A stretch of DNA of 64,000 nt from Actinoallomurus soli (lineage in GTDB: Bacteria; Actinomycetota; Actinomycetes; Streptosporangiales; Streptosporangiaceae). The notes beneath the pieces are model-generated. The model did not search any database and was not told where the DNA came from. It worked only from the letters and a program-made list of their open reading frames with translations. The translations under genes and the position numbers were made by a program. Numbering within the stretch: the first letter of the stretch is position 1; each line of letters starts with the position of its first letter. The stretch covers positions 92,741-156,740 of the forward strand of contig NZ_JAMXMV010000019.1 in the NCBI RefSeq assembly GCF_024055715.1, written 5' to 3'. This document shows, in pieces, positions 48,371 through 57,485 of this stretch.

Positions 48371-48541
48371 AGCTGTACCCCCACGAATGCTGTCGGCCTC
48401 CGGGGGGACGGGCCGGGAGCCCGTGAGGCGATCGTTCCCACTACTACCGCACGATCGCGGAGCGTAACCACGGCCGGTGAGCGTTTCAGCGAAGCCGAAC
48501 GTTGTTTCTACACTTTCCGTCAGGTGTCGAGAGGAGTCCGC

Positions 48542-49387
48542 GTGGCGACCGAGGATCCGGGGATGCCGTCCGCGCACCCGCCGACCGCACTCCCCGCCGG
48601 CGAGCCGCCTGCCGGGGAACGGCCCGCCGAGGCGCCGGTGGAGCGATCCGCGTCCGGCGTGCGCTCACTGGAGCGCGCCTTCGAGCTGCTCGAGCATCTG
48701 GCGGACGCGGGGGGCCAACTGGCCCTGACCGAGCTCGCCGAGGTGTCCGGACTGCCGATGCCGACCATCTACCGGCTGATGCGGACGCTGGTGAACCGCG
48801 GGTACGTCCGGCAGGGGCCGTCCAAGCGGTACGCCCTCGGTCCGCGGCTGATCCGGCTCGGGGAGACCTCGGAGCGCCTGCTCGGCTCGTGGGCACGCCC
48901 GGCGCTCGCCCAGCTGGTCGACGAGGTCGGTGAGACGGCGAACATGGCGCTGCTGGAGGGCGACGAGGCGGTCTACGTCGCGCAGGTCCCGTCACGGCAC
49001 TCGATGCGGATGTTCACCGAGGTGGGACGGCGGGTCCTGCCGCACTGCACCGGGGTGGGCAAGGCCCTGCTGGCGCAGCTGCCCGAGCCGGTGGTCCGGG
49101 AGATCATCGCCCGTACCGGCATGCCCGCCTACACGCCGCACACGATCACCGATCCGGCGGCGCTGGTGGAGGAGCTGGCGCGCATCCGGCAGCGCGGTTA
49201 CGCCCTTGACGAGCAGGAGCAGGAGATCGGGGTGCGGTGCGTCGCCGTCCCGATCACGGACACGCCGACTCTGGCCGCCATCTCGGTCTCCGGGCCGCAC
49301 GGCCGGCTGACCAACGAGGTGATCGAGGACGTCGTGCCCATCATGCGCCGCGCCGCCGGGCAACTCGCCCGGCGCCTCTCCGCCTGA
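48542..49387 (+). CDS. IclR-family transcriptional regulator
   Basis: A 281-residue regulator. After a 40-residue Pro-rich extension comes the IclR helix-turn-helix (SLERAFELLEHLADAGG...LTELAEVSGLPMPTIYRLMRTLVNRGYV) and the effector-binding domain with the typical HCTGVGKALLA and late GVRCVAVPI. IclR members often control glyoxylate, allantoin or aromatic acid pathways. The next gene encodes a tartronate-semialdehyde-reductase-like enzyme, so a glyoxylate or allantoin link is plausible. GTG 48542 has GAGAGGA upstream; ATG 48563 is an alternative. Confidence 0.93.
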   Translation: MATEDPGMPSAHPPTALPAGEPPAGERPAEAPVERSASGVRSLERAFELLEHLADAGGQLALTELAEVSGLPMPTIYRLMRTLVNRGYVRQGPSKRYALGPRLIRLGETSERLLGSWARPALAQLVDEVGETANMALLEGDEAVYVAQVPSRHSMRMFTEVGRRVLPHCTGVGKALLAQLPEPVVREIIARTGMPAYTPHTITDPAALVEELARIRQRGYALDEQEQEIGVRCVAVPITDTPTLAAISVSGPHGRLTNEVIEDVVPIMRRAAGQLARRLSA

Positions 49388-49440
49388 GCCCCCGTCCTTC
49401 AGCCTGAGCACCCGTCCTTCCGCCTGAGCCCCCGTCCGTA
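49381..49440 (+). repeat. Three 20-bp tandem repeats at the end of the IclR gene
   Basis: Three consecutive 20-bp units with core GCCTGAGCMCCCGTCC begin in the last codons. The first contains the TGA stop, so two extra copies of the stop context lie downstream. Confidence 0.9.
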
Positions 49441-49538
49441 CCCCGTCCGGGCGCTGGCCGCGGCCCGGGTGAAAGGCTGTAATCGGAAACGCCGGTCGAT
49501 ATCGGATCATGTGTCCCGGCCTGGGTAGAGGAGTCGCC

Positions 49539-50405
49539 ATGGATGAGCTCACCGTCGCCGTACTCGGAACCGGGATCATGGGCGAGCCGATCGCCCGCAA
49601 CCTGCTGCGCGCCGGATTCGCCGTGCGCGTGTGGAACCGTACTCGCGCGAAGGCGGAGCCGCTCGCGGCCGACGGCGCACGGGTGTGCGACGAGCCCGCC
49701 GAGGCCGCCGACGGCGCCGAGGTCGTCATCACCATGCTGCACGACGGCGAGGCCGTCGAGAACGTCATGGCCGGCGTGCTCCCGGCGATGGAGGAGGACG
49801 CGGTCTGGGCGCAGATGAGCACGGTCGGGGCGGAGGCCGCCGACCGTCTCGCGGACCTGGCCCGCAAGCGCGACGTCCGCTTCATCGACTGTCCGGTGCT
49901 CGGCACCCGCAAGCCCGCCGAGGACGCGGCGCTCGTCGTCCTGGCCGCCGGCGCACGGGACGAGCGCGCGGATCGGGTCTTCGACGCGATCGGCTCCCGT
50001 ACGGTCCGGGTGGGCGAGGGCACCGAGGCGTCCCGGCTGAAGCTCGTCCTGAACAGCTGGGTGCTCGCGCTGACCACGGCCACCGGCGAGGCGATCGCCC
50101 TGGCGGAGGCGTTCGGGCTGGATCCGCGGCTGTTCCTCGAGACGATCGCGGGCGGGTCGCTCGACTCGCAGTACGCCCAGATGAAGGGCAAGGCGATCCT
50201 GTCCGGGGAGTTGCCGGCGAGCTTCAAGACGGTCGGCGCCGCCAAGGACGCCGGTCTGGTCGCGTCCGCCGGCCGGGCGGCGGGTGCGCGGCCCCGGGTC
50301 GCCGAGGCCGTGCGCGACCAGTTGCGACGGGCCGTCGAGCTCGGCCACGGCGACGAGGACATGGCCGCCGTCTATTACGCCGCCCGCGCGTCCGATTCGG
50401 AGTGA
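49539..50405 (+). CDS. Beta-hydroxyacid dehydrogenase (GlxR/MmsB family)
   Basis: A 288-residue NAD(P)-dependent 3-hydroxyisobutyrate or tartronate-semialdehyde reductase-like enzyme. The N-terminal nucleotide loop is VLGTGIMGEPIARNLLRAG, the substrate-binding block reads DCPVLGTRKPAEDA (families usually have DAPVSGG), and the catalytic Lys lies in LKLVLNSW. The altered DAPVSGG block leaves the exact substrate open. AGAGGAG precedes the ATG. It follows the IclR gene by 150 bases in the same direction and is its probable target. Confidence 0.9.
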   Translation: MDELTVAVLGTGIMGEPIARNLLRAGFAVRVWNRTRAKAEPLAADGARVCDEPAEAADGAEVVITMLHDGEAVENVMAGVLPAMEEDAVWAQMSTVGAEAADRLADLARKRDVRFIDCPVLGTRKPAEDAALVVLAAGARDERADRVFDAIGSRTVRVGEGTEASRLKLVLNSWVLALTTATGEAIALAEAFGLDPRLFLETIAGGSLDSQYAQMKGKAILSGELPASFKTVGAAKDAGLVASAGRAAGARPRVAEAVRDQLRRAVELGHGDEDMAAVYYAARASDSE

Positions 50406-50493
50406 ATATCGGGTACGACCTTCACGGGGCGTGCTTTACGTGCTACCAACAAATGTAAAGCCGATCCCTCGGGTCCCTCCGGAGGTTCCCCCG

Positions 50494-51636
50494 ATGACGA
50501 TGCGCGACCGCTACACGAGCCCCGTTCCCGACGGCACCTGGGACGTGCCCGCCGCCGGTGCGGCACGGTTCACCTGGGAGTACGAGGACGGCCGGGACCG
50601 CCTCCTGGCCCTCTACCAGAAGGGCAAGGACAAGCAGTGGGACGCCCAGAAGCGCATTGACTGGGACCTGCCCGTGGACGTCAACAACGTCGCCGGGTTC
50701 CCGGAGGAGTTCAACCCGCTGGTCGGGTCGGACGTCTGGGACCGCATGCCCCAGGAGGCGCGCGACGAGTTCGGCCGGCACCAGGGCGCGTGGCTGTTCA
50801 GCCAGTTCCTGCACGGTGAACAGGGCGCGCTCACCGTGTCGGCGCGGATCGTCGAGTCCGTGCCCGACCTGGACTCGAAGTTCTACGCCGCGACCCAGGT
50901 CATGGACGAGGCCCGCCACGTCGAGCTGTACAAGAAGTTCCTCGACGAGAAGCTCGGCATGTACTACCCGATCAACCAGGACCTGGCCAAGCTGCTGGAG
51001 GAGTCGCTCACCGACGGCCGCTGGGACCTGCCCTATCTCGGCATGCAGGTGCTGATCGAGGGCCTGGCCCTGGCATCCTTCGGCCTCTACCGCGACATGT
51101 CGACCAACCCGCTGGTCAAGCAGCTCCTCGCGTACGTCATGCAGGACGAGGCGCGGCATGTCGCGTTCGGCCGGCTCGCGCTGAAGGACTACTACGCCGA
51201 GCTCACCGAGAAGGAGCGCGCCGAGCGCGAGGAGTTCGTCGTCGAGGGCTGCTACCTGATGCGCGACCGCTTCAAGGGCAAGGAGATCTTCGAGACGCTC
51301 GGCATGCCGGTCAAGGAGTGCATGGCCTACGTCGACAACGGCCCCGTCTACCAGCTCTACCAGTCGCTGCTGTTCAGCCGGATCGTCCCGTGCGTCCGCG
51401 ACATCGGCCTGTGGGGCGACAAGGTGCAGAAGGCGTACGCGGACATGGGCGTGCTGGACGCCGCCAAGGGCGACCTCGTCCAGCTCATGAAGCAGGACGA
51501 GCAGATCGCCGAGGACATCGACCGGGCCAAGCACGAACAGGAGCTGGCCGAACGCCGCGCGGAGGTGCACGCGGCGATCGCCGAGGGCGCCGCCGAGGAC
51601 GAGGGTGCCGTCGCTCTCGAGGGCGCGGCCGAGTAG
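50494..51636 (+). CDS. Ferritin-like diiron protein
   Basis: A 380-residue, highly helical protein with two diiron motifs of the ferritin/ribonucleotide-reductase R2 type: MDEARHVELYKKF near residue 137 and MQDEARHVAFGRL near 217, plus helix acids in IEGLALASF. It resembles the widespread actinobacterial diiron oxygenase-like family (AurF/R2-like) of unknown substrate. The last 40 residues are Ala/Glu-rich. GGAGG eight bases before the ATG supports the start. It stands alone, with an IclR/reductase pair upstream and rlpA-like gene downstream. Confidence 0.85.
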   Translation: MTMRDRYTSPVPDGTWDVPAAGAARFTWEYEDGRDRLLALYQKGKDKQWDAQKRIDWDLPVDVNNVAGFPEEFNPLVGSDVWDRMPQEARDEFGRHQGAWLFSQFLHGEQGALTVSARIVESVPDLDSKFYAATQVMDEARHVELYKKFLDEKLGMYYPINQDLAKLLEESLTDGRWDLPYLGMQVLIEGLALASFGLYRDMSTNPLVKQLLAYVMQDEARHVAFGRLALKDYYAELTEKERAEREEFVVEGCYLMRDRFKGKEIFETLGMPVKECMAYVDNGPVYQLYQSLLFSRIVPCVRDIGLWGDKVQKAYADMGVLDAAKGDLVQLMKQDEQIAEDIDRAKHEQELAERRAEVHAAIAEGAAEDEGAVALEGAAE

Positions 51637-51739
51637 CTCCGGGGTAACCCCGACCGAAAACGGCGAGTCAGCCACGATCACGGTCGGTAGCCGCCTATCG
51701 TCGGGAACTCGCGCGCGGAGCCTCGGTGTTCCGCGCCCG

Positions 51740-51779
51740 ATCGGGCCGTCGGCCGGGTTGTTCCGGCCGGGGGCCCGAT
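51740..51779 (+). promoter_or_regulatory. Strong hairpin in the leader of the RlpA-like gene
   Basis: Nested stems ATCGGGCC/GGCCCGAT (51740-51747, 51772-51779) and GGCCGG/CCGGCC (51751-51756, 51763-51768) with small internal and terminal loops, ending 27 bases before the GTG at 51807. There is no T-run. It may stabilise the mRNA or control translation; the motif does not match the ydaO switch often found before such genes. Confidence 0.6.
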
Positions 51780-51806
51780 GTCCTGTTCCCTACCGAAGGA
51801 CGCTTC

Positions 51807-52388
51807 GTGGGTGGTTCCGGCCGGCATCGCCAGGTTCACCGATCCGCACGTCTCCGTACCGGTCTGCTGACCGCCGCCGGGCTCGCCGCCGCGACGCTCG
51901 CCGCGACGGTCGCGACCCTGATCGGGTCCGGGCGGTCCGCGCCACGGGCGGACGTCGGGGCGGCGGTCGTCCCCGCGGTCCCGCCGCACCTTCCCGGACG
52001 GGCGGCTCGTGCGCTCCGCCGCGTCCCGCTCCGCACCCGGCCCGTGCGGCGGCGGGAGGCCCGGAGGCCGGCCCGCCGGTCACCGAAGACGAGGATCCTG
52101 GGCGGCGGCAGCTGCGAGGCGTCGTTCTACGCGGCCGGCCCGGCGACCGCGAGCGGCGCGCCGTACGACCCGGAGGCGCTCACGGCGGCGCACCGCACGC
52201 TGCCGATGGGGTCGCGGGTCCGGGTGATCAACCTGAGCAACGCCCGCTCCGTCGTCGTCCGGATCAACGACCGCGGCCCGTTCGTCCCGGGCCGGTGCCT
52301 GGACCTGTCCGCGGCGGCGATGCGGGCGATCGGCGGGGTCCTCTCCGGGGTGATCCCGGTGCGGTACGAGGTGCTGGCGGCCGTCTGA
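51807..52388 (+). CDS. RlpA-like secreted protein (double-psi beta-barrel)
   Basis: A 193-residue protein. An N-terminal membrane segment (TGLLTAAGLAAATLAATVATLI) marks secretion or anchoring, a basic Pro/Arg linker spans the wall, and residues 100-190 form a double-psi beta-barrel: ASFYAAGPATASGAPYDPEALTAAHRTLPMGS and VVRINDRGPFVPGRCLDLS, with the catalytic-type Asp in NDRGPF and DLS. RlpA proteins bind or cleave peptidoglycan. There is no SPOR domain. GAAGGA precedes the GTG start. Confidence 0.88.
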   Translation: MGGSGRHRQVHRSARLRTGLLTAAGLAAATLAATVATLIGSGRSAPRADVGAAVVPAVPPHLPGRAARALRRVPLRTRPVRRREARRPARRSPKTRILGGGSCEASFYAAGPATASGAPYDPEALTAAHRTLPMGSRVRVINLSNARSVVVRINDRGPFVPGRCLDLSAAAMRAIGGVLSGVIPVRYEVLAAV

Positions 52389-52423
52389 CGGGTCCGCCGG
52401 GGAGTGTGCCCGACCCCGGACAT

Positions 52424-52479
52424 GTGAACGCCCGCGACCGGCCCCTTCCCCCAAAGAAGCACAGCTCGCGGGCGTTCAC
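52424..52479. terminator. Long inverted repeat after the RlpA-like gene
   Basis: Perfect 14-bp arms GTGAACGCCCGCGA (52424-52437) and TCGCGGGCGTTCAC (52466-52479) enclose a 28-base loop, 36 bases after the stop. It probably ends the transcript. Confidence 0.7.
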
Positions 52480-52734
52480 CTTCGCAGCCTGGACGGGTAC
52501 AGATCCAAGGCCTGCGGATCCGGCCGTTTCGTCGTGTCCCCCGTTGAATCCCCCAATTCATCACGACGGTCCGGCCGTACAAGGTGGTCCGTGGTCTTGC
52601 ATTAGCTACGCTATGTGAGACGCACAGGGCATTCCGTCCACCCCTGGTTGACACTTCTCCGTACACCCCCGGTTGACCTGCGGCTTTGCCGTGTTTTGGG
52701 GTTGGCGAGACAGGTAACGACCGATGATCGGAAT

Positions 52735-53886
52735 GTGGCTGTGAGGGGATCCACGGCGCGGGCCGGGAGGCCCGTCACTCCGGCCGACATGATCCTGTCG
52801 GCCGGGGTCTTCGCCGTGTCCATTCTGTTCATTTACGGAAAGAAGGATCTGAGGCTCGAGATACCGCTGAGCGGGGCCAGCGCGGCCCTGCTGCTGGCGA
52901 AGAAGCGCCTCCCCCTGGTGACACTCGCCGGCTGTCTGCTGTGCACCGCGATACTCGCGGTGCATCTGCGGTGGTCGTACCCGATGACCCCGGCGACCTT
53001 CGTCGCCCTGTACGCGGTCGGGCGCTATTGCAGCCGCGCCACGGCACTGGCCGCGGCGGTCGGCACGATGATCATCGGCTTCACCGTCTCCGAGCTGATC
53101 CAACGCATCCCCTCCTACACCCTCCACAACGTCCGTGACCTGGGCTGGGTGGTCTTCGCCGTCCTCGCGGGCGCCTGGGTGCAGACCCAGTCGGTCTACG
53201 TCCGCGACGTCGAGGAGCGGGCCGAACGCGCCGAGCGGGAACGTGACGAGGAGGCGCTGCGCCGAGTCGCGGAGGAGCGGGTGCGCATCGCACGGGAACT
53301 GCACGACATCGTCGGGCACGCACTGATGTCGATCAACGTGCTGGCGTCGGTGAGCTCCCGGATCGTCGAGCGCAATCCGGAGGCGTGCCGGGACGCGATG
53401 GGCCAGATCAAAGGGGTCAGCAACTCGGCCCTCCGGGAGATCCGCAGCACGCTGAGCCTGCTCCGCGAGGGTGCCGCACCGCTCAAGAACCCCGAACGCG
53501 GGATCGAGGACCTGCCCGCGCTGATCGAGCAGGTTCGGCTCGGCGGCCTGCCGGTGACGTTCAAGTCCTACCTCGACGACCAGAAGGTCCCGGCGATCGT
53601 CGGGTTCACGGTGTACCGGATCGTCCAGGAGAGCCTGACGAACGTCTGCCGGCACGCGAAGGACGTCACCAAGATCGTCGTCGCGATCGCCTGCGCGAAC
53701 GACCACCTGGACGTCTCCGTCGTCAACGACGGTGCTCCGGCCGCTCCCAGCGAGGGCGGCGGAATCGGCATCCAGGGAATGCGCGAGCGCGTCACCGCGA
53801 TCGGCGGCCGCCTGGACACCACGGCGCTTCCCGGTGGCGGCTTCCGCGTCCACGCCCGTCTGCCGCTGAAGGAGACATCCGCATGA
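52735..53886 (+). CDS. NarL-type sensor histidine kinase
   Basis: A membrane histidine kinase of about 383 residues. Four or more helices in residues 20-150 lead to a coiled coil, HisKA_3 phosphoacceptor RIARELHDIVGHALMSINV and a HATPase domain with N-box ESLTNVCRHA. The G-box is weak (VVNDGAPAAPSEGGGIGIQGMRE). It overlaps its response regulator gene (ATGA), a textbook pair. The start is uncertain: GTG 52735 and GTG 52741 are both possible and lack clear ribosome sites. The signal is unknown. Confidence 0.92.
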   Translation: MAVRGSTARAGRPVTPADMILSAGVFAVSILFIYGKKDLRLEIPLSGASAALLLAKKRLPLVTLAGCLLCTAILAVHLRWSYPMTPATFVALYAVGRYCSRATALAAAVGTMIIGFTVSELIQRIPSYTLHNVRDLGWVVFAVLAGAWVQTQSVYVRDVEERAERAERERDEEALRRVAEERVRIARELHDIVGHALMSINVLASVSSRIVERNPEACRDAMGQIKGVSNSALREIRSTLSLLREGAAPLKNPERGIEDLPALIEQVRLGGLPVTFKSYLDDQKVPAIVGFTVYRIVQESLTNVCRHAKDVTKIVVAIACANDHLDVSVVNDGAPAAPSEGGGIGIQGMRERVTAIGGRLDTTALPGGGFRVHARLPLKETSA

Positions 53887-54548
53887 CGATCCGCGTCCTG
53901 CTGGCAGACGACCAGACGACCGTACGGGCCGGGTTCCGTATGCTCATCGACTCGACCGAGGACATGCACGTCGTGGCCGAGGCGGGCAACGGCGTCCGTG
54001 CCGTCGAGATGGCCCGCGCCGTCGTGCCGGACGTCGTCCTCATGGACATCCGCATGCCGGGCATGGACGGCATCGAGGCCACCCGCCGGATCACCTCCGA
54101 CCCGGCGCTGCCCGACGTGCACGTCCTGATCCTCACGACGTTCGAGCACGACGAGTACATCTTCGGCGCGCTGCGGGCGGGAGCCGCCGGGTTCCTGCTG
54201 AAGGACACCGACCCGGACGACCTCCTCGAGGCGATCCGGGTGGTCGCCTCGGGAGAGGCCCTGCTGGGCCGCGGCCTGACCCGCCGGGTGATCAAGGAGC
54301 TCGTCGCCCAGCCGGAGCACCCGGAGCCCGGCGGCAAGGACCTCGAGGTGCTCAGCGAACGGGAACGCGAGGTCCTGCTGCAGATCGCGTACGGTCTCAC
54401 CAACGAGGAGATCGCCGCCAAGCTGCACCTCAGCCCCGCCACCGCCAAGACCTACGTCCACCGGATCATGACGAAGCTGCACGCCCGCGACCGGGTGCAG
54501 CTGGTGATCTTCGCCTACGACCAGGGGCTCGTACGGCCCCGGCCCTGA
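53883..54548 (+). CDS. NarL/LuxR-type response regulator
   Basis: A 221-residue regulator with receiver motifs LLADDQ, VVLMDIRMPG (phosphoacceptor Asp) and LLKD, and a LuxR helix-turn-helix (LSEREREVLLQIAYGLTNEEIAAKLHLSPATAKTYVHRIMTKL). Its ATG overlaps the kinase stop, so it is the cognate partner. The ABC exporter operon begins 94 bases downstream with a palindromic operator. Confidence 0.94.
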   Translation: MTIRVLLADDQTTVRAGFRMLIDSTEDMHVVAEAGNGVRAVEMARAVVPDVVLMDIRMPGMDGIEATRRITSDPALPDVHVLILTTFEHDEYIFGALRAGAAGFLLKDTDPDDLLEAIRVVASGEALLGRGLTRRVIKELVAQPEHPEPGGKDLEVLSEREREVLLQIAYGLTNEEIAAKLHLSPATAKTYVHRIMTKLHARDRVQLVIFAYDQGLVRPRP

Positions 54549-54565
54549 TCAACGGCCCTGGATCG

Positions 54566-54585
54566 GCGATGACAAATGTCATCGC
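54566..54585. promoter_or_regulatory. 20-bp perfect palindrome in the ABC exporter promoter
   Basis: GCGATGACA-AA-TGTCATCGC is a perfect inverted repeat with a two-base centre. It resembles the TGACAnnTGTCA boxes bound by DesR-like regulators. A possible -35 (TGTCAT, 54577) and -10 (CACACT, 54601) overlap it. The regulator could be the product of 57486 or of 53883. Confidence 0.7.
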
Positions 54586-54641
54586 GAACCCAGGATCGGG
54601 CACACTAGGGCGCTGACCGGCGCGAATCTAACGTTCTTTCC

Positions 54642-55523
54642 ATGAACGCCATCGCCTTCACCGGGGTCGCCAAGAGCTACGGAGCCGTCCGCGCCGTCGA
54701 GGGGCTGGACCTCACCATCGAGGACGGCAGCACCGTCGCGCTGCTCGGCCCGAACGGAGCCGGCAAGTCCACCTCGATCGGCATGCTGCTCGGTCTCGTC
54801 CGGCCTTCGGCGGGCGAGATCAGCGTCTTCGGCGACACCCCCGACGCCGCGGTCAAGCACGGCGCGGTCGGCGCGATGCTGCAGGACGGCGACCTCATCC
54901 CCGGGCTGACCGTCCGCGAGGTCGTCTCCTTCGTCCGCGGCCTGTACCCCGACCCGATGCCGCTGGAGGAGATCCTCGCGCTGGCGAACCTGACCGACCT
55001 CGCCCGCCGCCGGGTCGACCGGCTCTCCGGCGGGCAGGCGCAGCGGGTCCGGTTCGCGATCGCCATCGCCGGGGCGCCCCGGCTCCTCGTGCTGGACGAG
55101 CCCACCGCGGCGATGGACGTCGAGTCCCGCCGGTCGTTCTGGGCGAGCATGCGGGAGTACGCCGCCGCCGGCCGGACCATCCTGTTCGCCACCCACTACC
55201 TGGAGGAGGCGGACGAGAACGCCGACCGGGTCATCGTCATCGCCCGGGGCCGGGTCGTCGCGGACGGCACGCCCCAGGAGATCAAGGCGACGGCCGGGGC
55301 CGGGACCGTCCGGTTCACGATCGGCGACCAGCCCACGGCCGGCCTGGACGCGCTTCCGGGCGTCAGCGCGGTCGACGTCCGGGGGCCGGTCGCGCGGCTG
55401 CACACCACCGACCCGGACGCGACCGTCCAGGCGCTGTACGCCACGGGCCTGCGGGTCACCGACCTGGAGGTCAAGGGCGCCGACCTGGAAGACGCCTTCC
55501 TCTCCCTCACCCACGACCGCTGA
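54642..55523 (+). CDS. ABC-2 exporter ATP-binding protein
   Basis: A 293-residue ATPase of the DrrA/CcmA class. Walker A LLGPNGAGKSTSIGMLLG, Q-loop in MLQDGDLIPG, signature LSGGQAQRVRFAIAI, Walker B LLVLDEPTAAMD and switch His in ATHYLEEAD. It drives an ABC-2 exporter with the next gene. A DesK/DesR-like pair follows in the same run, so expression is likely signal-controlled. Substrate unknown; such modules often export drugs or cell-envelope lipids. Confidence 0.94.
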   Translation: MNAIAFTGVAKSYGAVRAVEGLDLTIEDGSTVALLGPNGAGKSTSIGMLLGLVRPSAGEISVFGDTPDAAVKHGAVGAMLQDGDLIPGLTVREVVSFVRGLYPDPMPLEEILALANLTDLARRRVDRLSGGQAQRVRFAIAIAGAPRLLVLDEPTAAMDVESRRSFWASMREYAAAGRTILFATHYLEEADENADRVIVIARGRVVADGTPQEIKATAGAGTVRFTIGDQPTAGLDALPGVSAVDVRGPVARLHTTDPDATVQALYATGLRVTDLEVKGADLEDAFLSLTHDR

Positions 55524-55553
55524 CTCCCGGCTTCGGCTGAAAGGACGCAAACG

Positions 55554-56300
55554 ATGCTTCGCTACCTGGGCCTGGAGATCCGGCGCATGTTCCGTGACCG
55601 GCGCTTCGTCTTCTTCACCATGGCCATCCCCGTCGTGTTCTACCTCCTGTGGTCCAACACCTTCGGCAAGGGCCCCGGCACGGTCGGCCACACCGGCCTG
55701 GACGCCAAGACGTACCTGCTCGTGTCGATGGCCTCCTTCGGTGCGGTCGGGGCCGCGCTGACCACGACGGGGGCCCGGCTCGCCGGCGAACGGCAGAGCG
55801 GCTGGCTGCAGCAGCTCCAGGTGACCCCGCTGCGCCCCTGGGCGGTCATCGTCGTCAAGACGCTCGCGTCGATGTTCCTGGCCCTGCCCGCGATCGTCCT
55901 GGTCGGGCTCGCCGCCGCGCTGACGCAGCACGTCCACCTGTCGCCCGGCGAGTGGGCCGCGATGATCGGCCTGATGTGGCTCGGCACGCTGCCGTTCGCC
56001 GCGCTCGGCACCCTGATCGGCTCGCTGGTCGGCGCCGACGCCGCCCACCCGGTCACGCTGGCCTGCTACTTCGGCCTGTCGATCCTCGGCGGCCTGTGGA
56101 TGCCGGTCGACTCGCTGCCCAAGGCCCTGCGCCAGGTCTCCCACTGGCTGCCGTCCAACCGGTTCGCCCAGCTTGGCTGGAGCGCCGCCGGCGGGCACAC
56201 CCCGGCCGCCTCCGACGGCCTCGTCCTCGCCGGCTGGGCGCTGGTCCTCGGCATTCTGGCCATCGCGGCCTACCGCCGCGCTACCGTTCGATCTCGATGA
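55554..56300 (+). CDS. ABC-2 exporter permease
   Basis: A 248-residue membrane protein with six helices. It begins MLRYLGLEIRRMFRDRRFVFF, the usual start of ABC-2 permeases, and has the long ERQSGWLQQLQVTPL loop. It pairs with the ATPase 30 bases upstream to form the exporter. The stop overlaps the kinase gene (ATGA). Confidence 0.92.
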   Translation: MLRYLGLEIRRMFRDRRFVFFTMAIPVVFYLLWSNTFGKGPGTVGHTGLDAKTYLLVSMASFGAVGAALTTTGARLAGERQSGWLQQLQVTPLRPWAVIVVKTLASMFLALPAIVLVGLAAALTQHVHLSPGEWAAMIGLMWLGTLPFAALGTLIGSLVGADAAHPVTLACYFGLSILGGLWMPVDSLPKALRQVSHWLPSNRFAQLGWSAAGGHTPAASDGLVLAGWALVLGILAIAAYRRATVRSR

Positions 56301-57454
56301 ACCCTTTCTTCCCCGAAGGCGCCGGCGGGACGAATCCGTCCCGTTGGCGCCGTCTCGTCGGGATCTCGGTCGGCATGGTCTACCTGTTGATCTGGCCGCT
56401 GGCCGACGTGAGCCACGAACGCTCCACGACCCGCATCGTGCTGTCGGTCCTCGCGCTCCTGAGCTTCGTGGCGGCCTTCCTCACGCTGGCCATCAGCAAC
56501 CGGATCTGGTCCGGGACCACGACGCGCCGCACCTATGTCCTCCTCGGGATCGTCACGGCCATGGCCGTCGCCTACCCGCTCCTGTTCGGTCAGGAGTGGG
56601 TGGGCATGCCGATCTACCTGGGCGTCGGGTACGCGATGACGCTGCCGCCCGCCTGGGCGATGCGCGGAGTCCTCGCCGCCACGGCGCTGACCTTCGCGCT
56701 GTGCGAGATCGCCCACGTCTCCGGCGGCACGGTGTTCCTGCTGACCTTCCAGACCTTCACCATCAGCCTGATCATGTTGAGCTTCCGCGGCAGCCGGATC
56801 CTGATCGCGCAACTGCAGGAGGCGCGCAGTGAGGTCGCCCGGCTCGCGGCGAACGAGGAGCGGCTGCGCATCGCGCGCGACCTGCACGACCTGCTCGGCC
56901 ACACACTGTCGCTGATCGTCCTGAAGAGCGAGGTCGCGGTCCGCATCGCCGACCGCGACCCGGCCAAGAGCCTGGGCGAGATGAAGGACATCGAGACCGT
57001 CGCCCGGCAGGCGCTGACGGACGTCCGCGCGACGGTCAGCGGCTACCGGCGGCGCGACCTCTCCGAAGAGCTCGACAACGCCCGCGGGGTGCTGGTCGCC
57101 GCCGACATCGAGCCGTCGATCAGCACCTCCGGAACTCCCCTGCCGGACGGGGTCGACGACCTGTTCGCCTGGGCCGTCCGCGAGGGCGTCACCAACATCG
57201 TCCGGCACTCCCGCGCCCGTACGGCCGGCATCTCGGTCAGCCGCCTCGGCGCGGGCGCCGTCCTCGAGATCACCGACGACGGGGCGGGTCCGGCGGCGAA
57301 CGGCAACTCCCCGGGCGTCGGCGGCAACGGCCTGACGGGGCTCGGGGAACGGGTCGCGCAGGTCGGCGGGTCGGTCGAGTCCGGTCCGGGCCCGGACGGC
57401 GGTTTCCGGCTGATCGTGCGCGCTCCGCTGGACACGCCGACGCCGGCCGCGTGA
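56297..57454 (+). CDS. DesK-like sensor histidine kinase
   Basis: A 385-residue membrane kinase. Five or six helices (residues 20-170) resemble DesK thermosensors, followed by a coiled coil, phosphoacceptor RIARDLHDLLGHTLSLIVLKSEVA, N-box REGVTNIVRHS and G-box ITDDGAGPA. It overlaps the permease gene and is followed by its regulator. DesK relatives sense membrane state, which suits control of an envelope-acting exporter. Confidence 0.93.
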   Translation: MNPFFPEGAGGTNPSRWRRLVGISVGMVYLLIWPLADVSHERSTTRIVLSVLALLSFVAAFLTLAISNRIWSGTTTRRTYVLLGIVTAMAVAYPLLFGQEWVGMPIYLGVGYAMTLPPAWAMRGVLAATALTFALCEIAHVSGGTVFLLTFQTFTISLIMLSFRGSRILIAQLQEARSEVARLAANEERLRIARDLHDLLGHTLSLIVLKSEVAVRIADRDPAKSLGEMKDIETVARQALTDVRATVSGYRRRDLSEELDNARGVLVAADIEPSISTSGTPLPDGVDDLFAWAVREGVTNIVRHSRARTAGISVSRLGAGAVLEITDDGAGPAANGNSPGVGGNGLTGLGERVAQVGGSVESGPGPDGGFRLIVRAPLDTPTPAA

Positions 57455-57485
57455 ACAGCTCATCGTTCGTCGAAGAGGAACACGG

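Noticed and set aside
51637..51806. Possible ydaO (c-di-AMP) riboswitch before the RlpA-like gene
   Set aside because: The conserved GGTGAAT and CCGAATCCG blocks of that switch are missing; only an unrelated hairpin is present.
52648..52680. Two TTGAC-type -35 elements before the histidine kinase at 52735
   Set aside because: No acceptable -10 lies at 16-19 bases from either, so a promoter cannot be supported.
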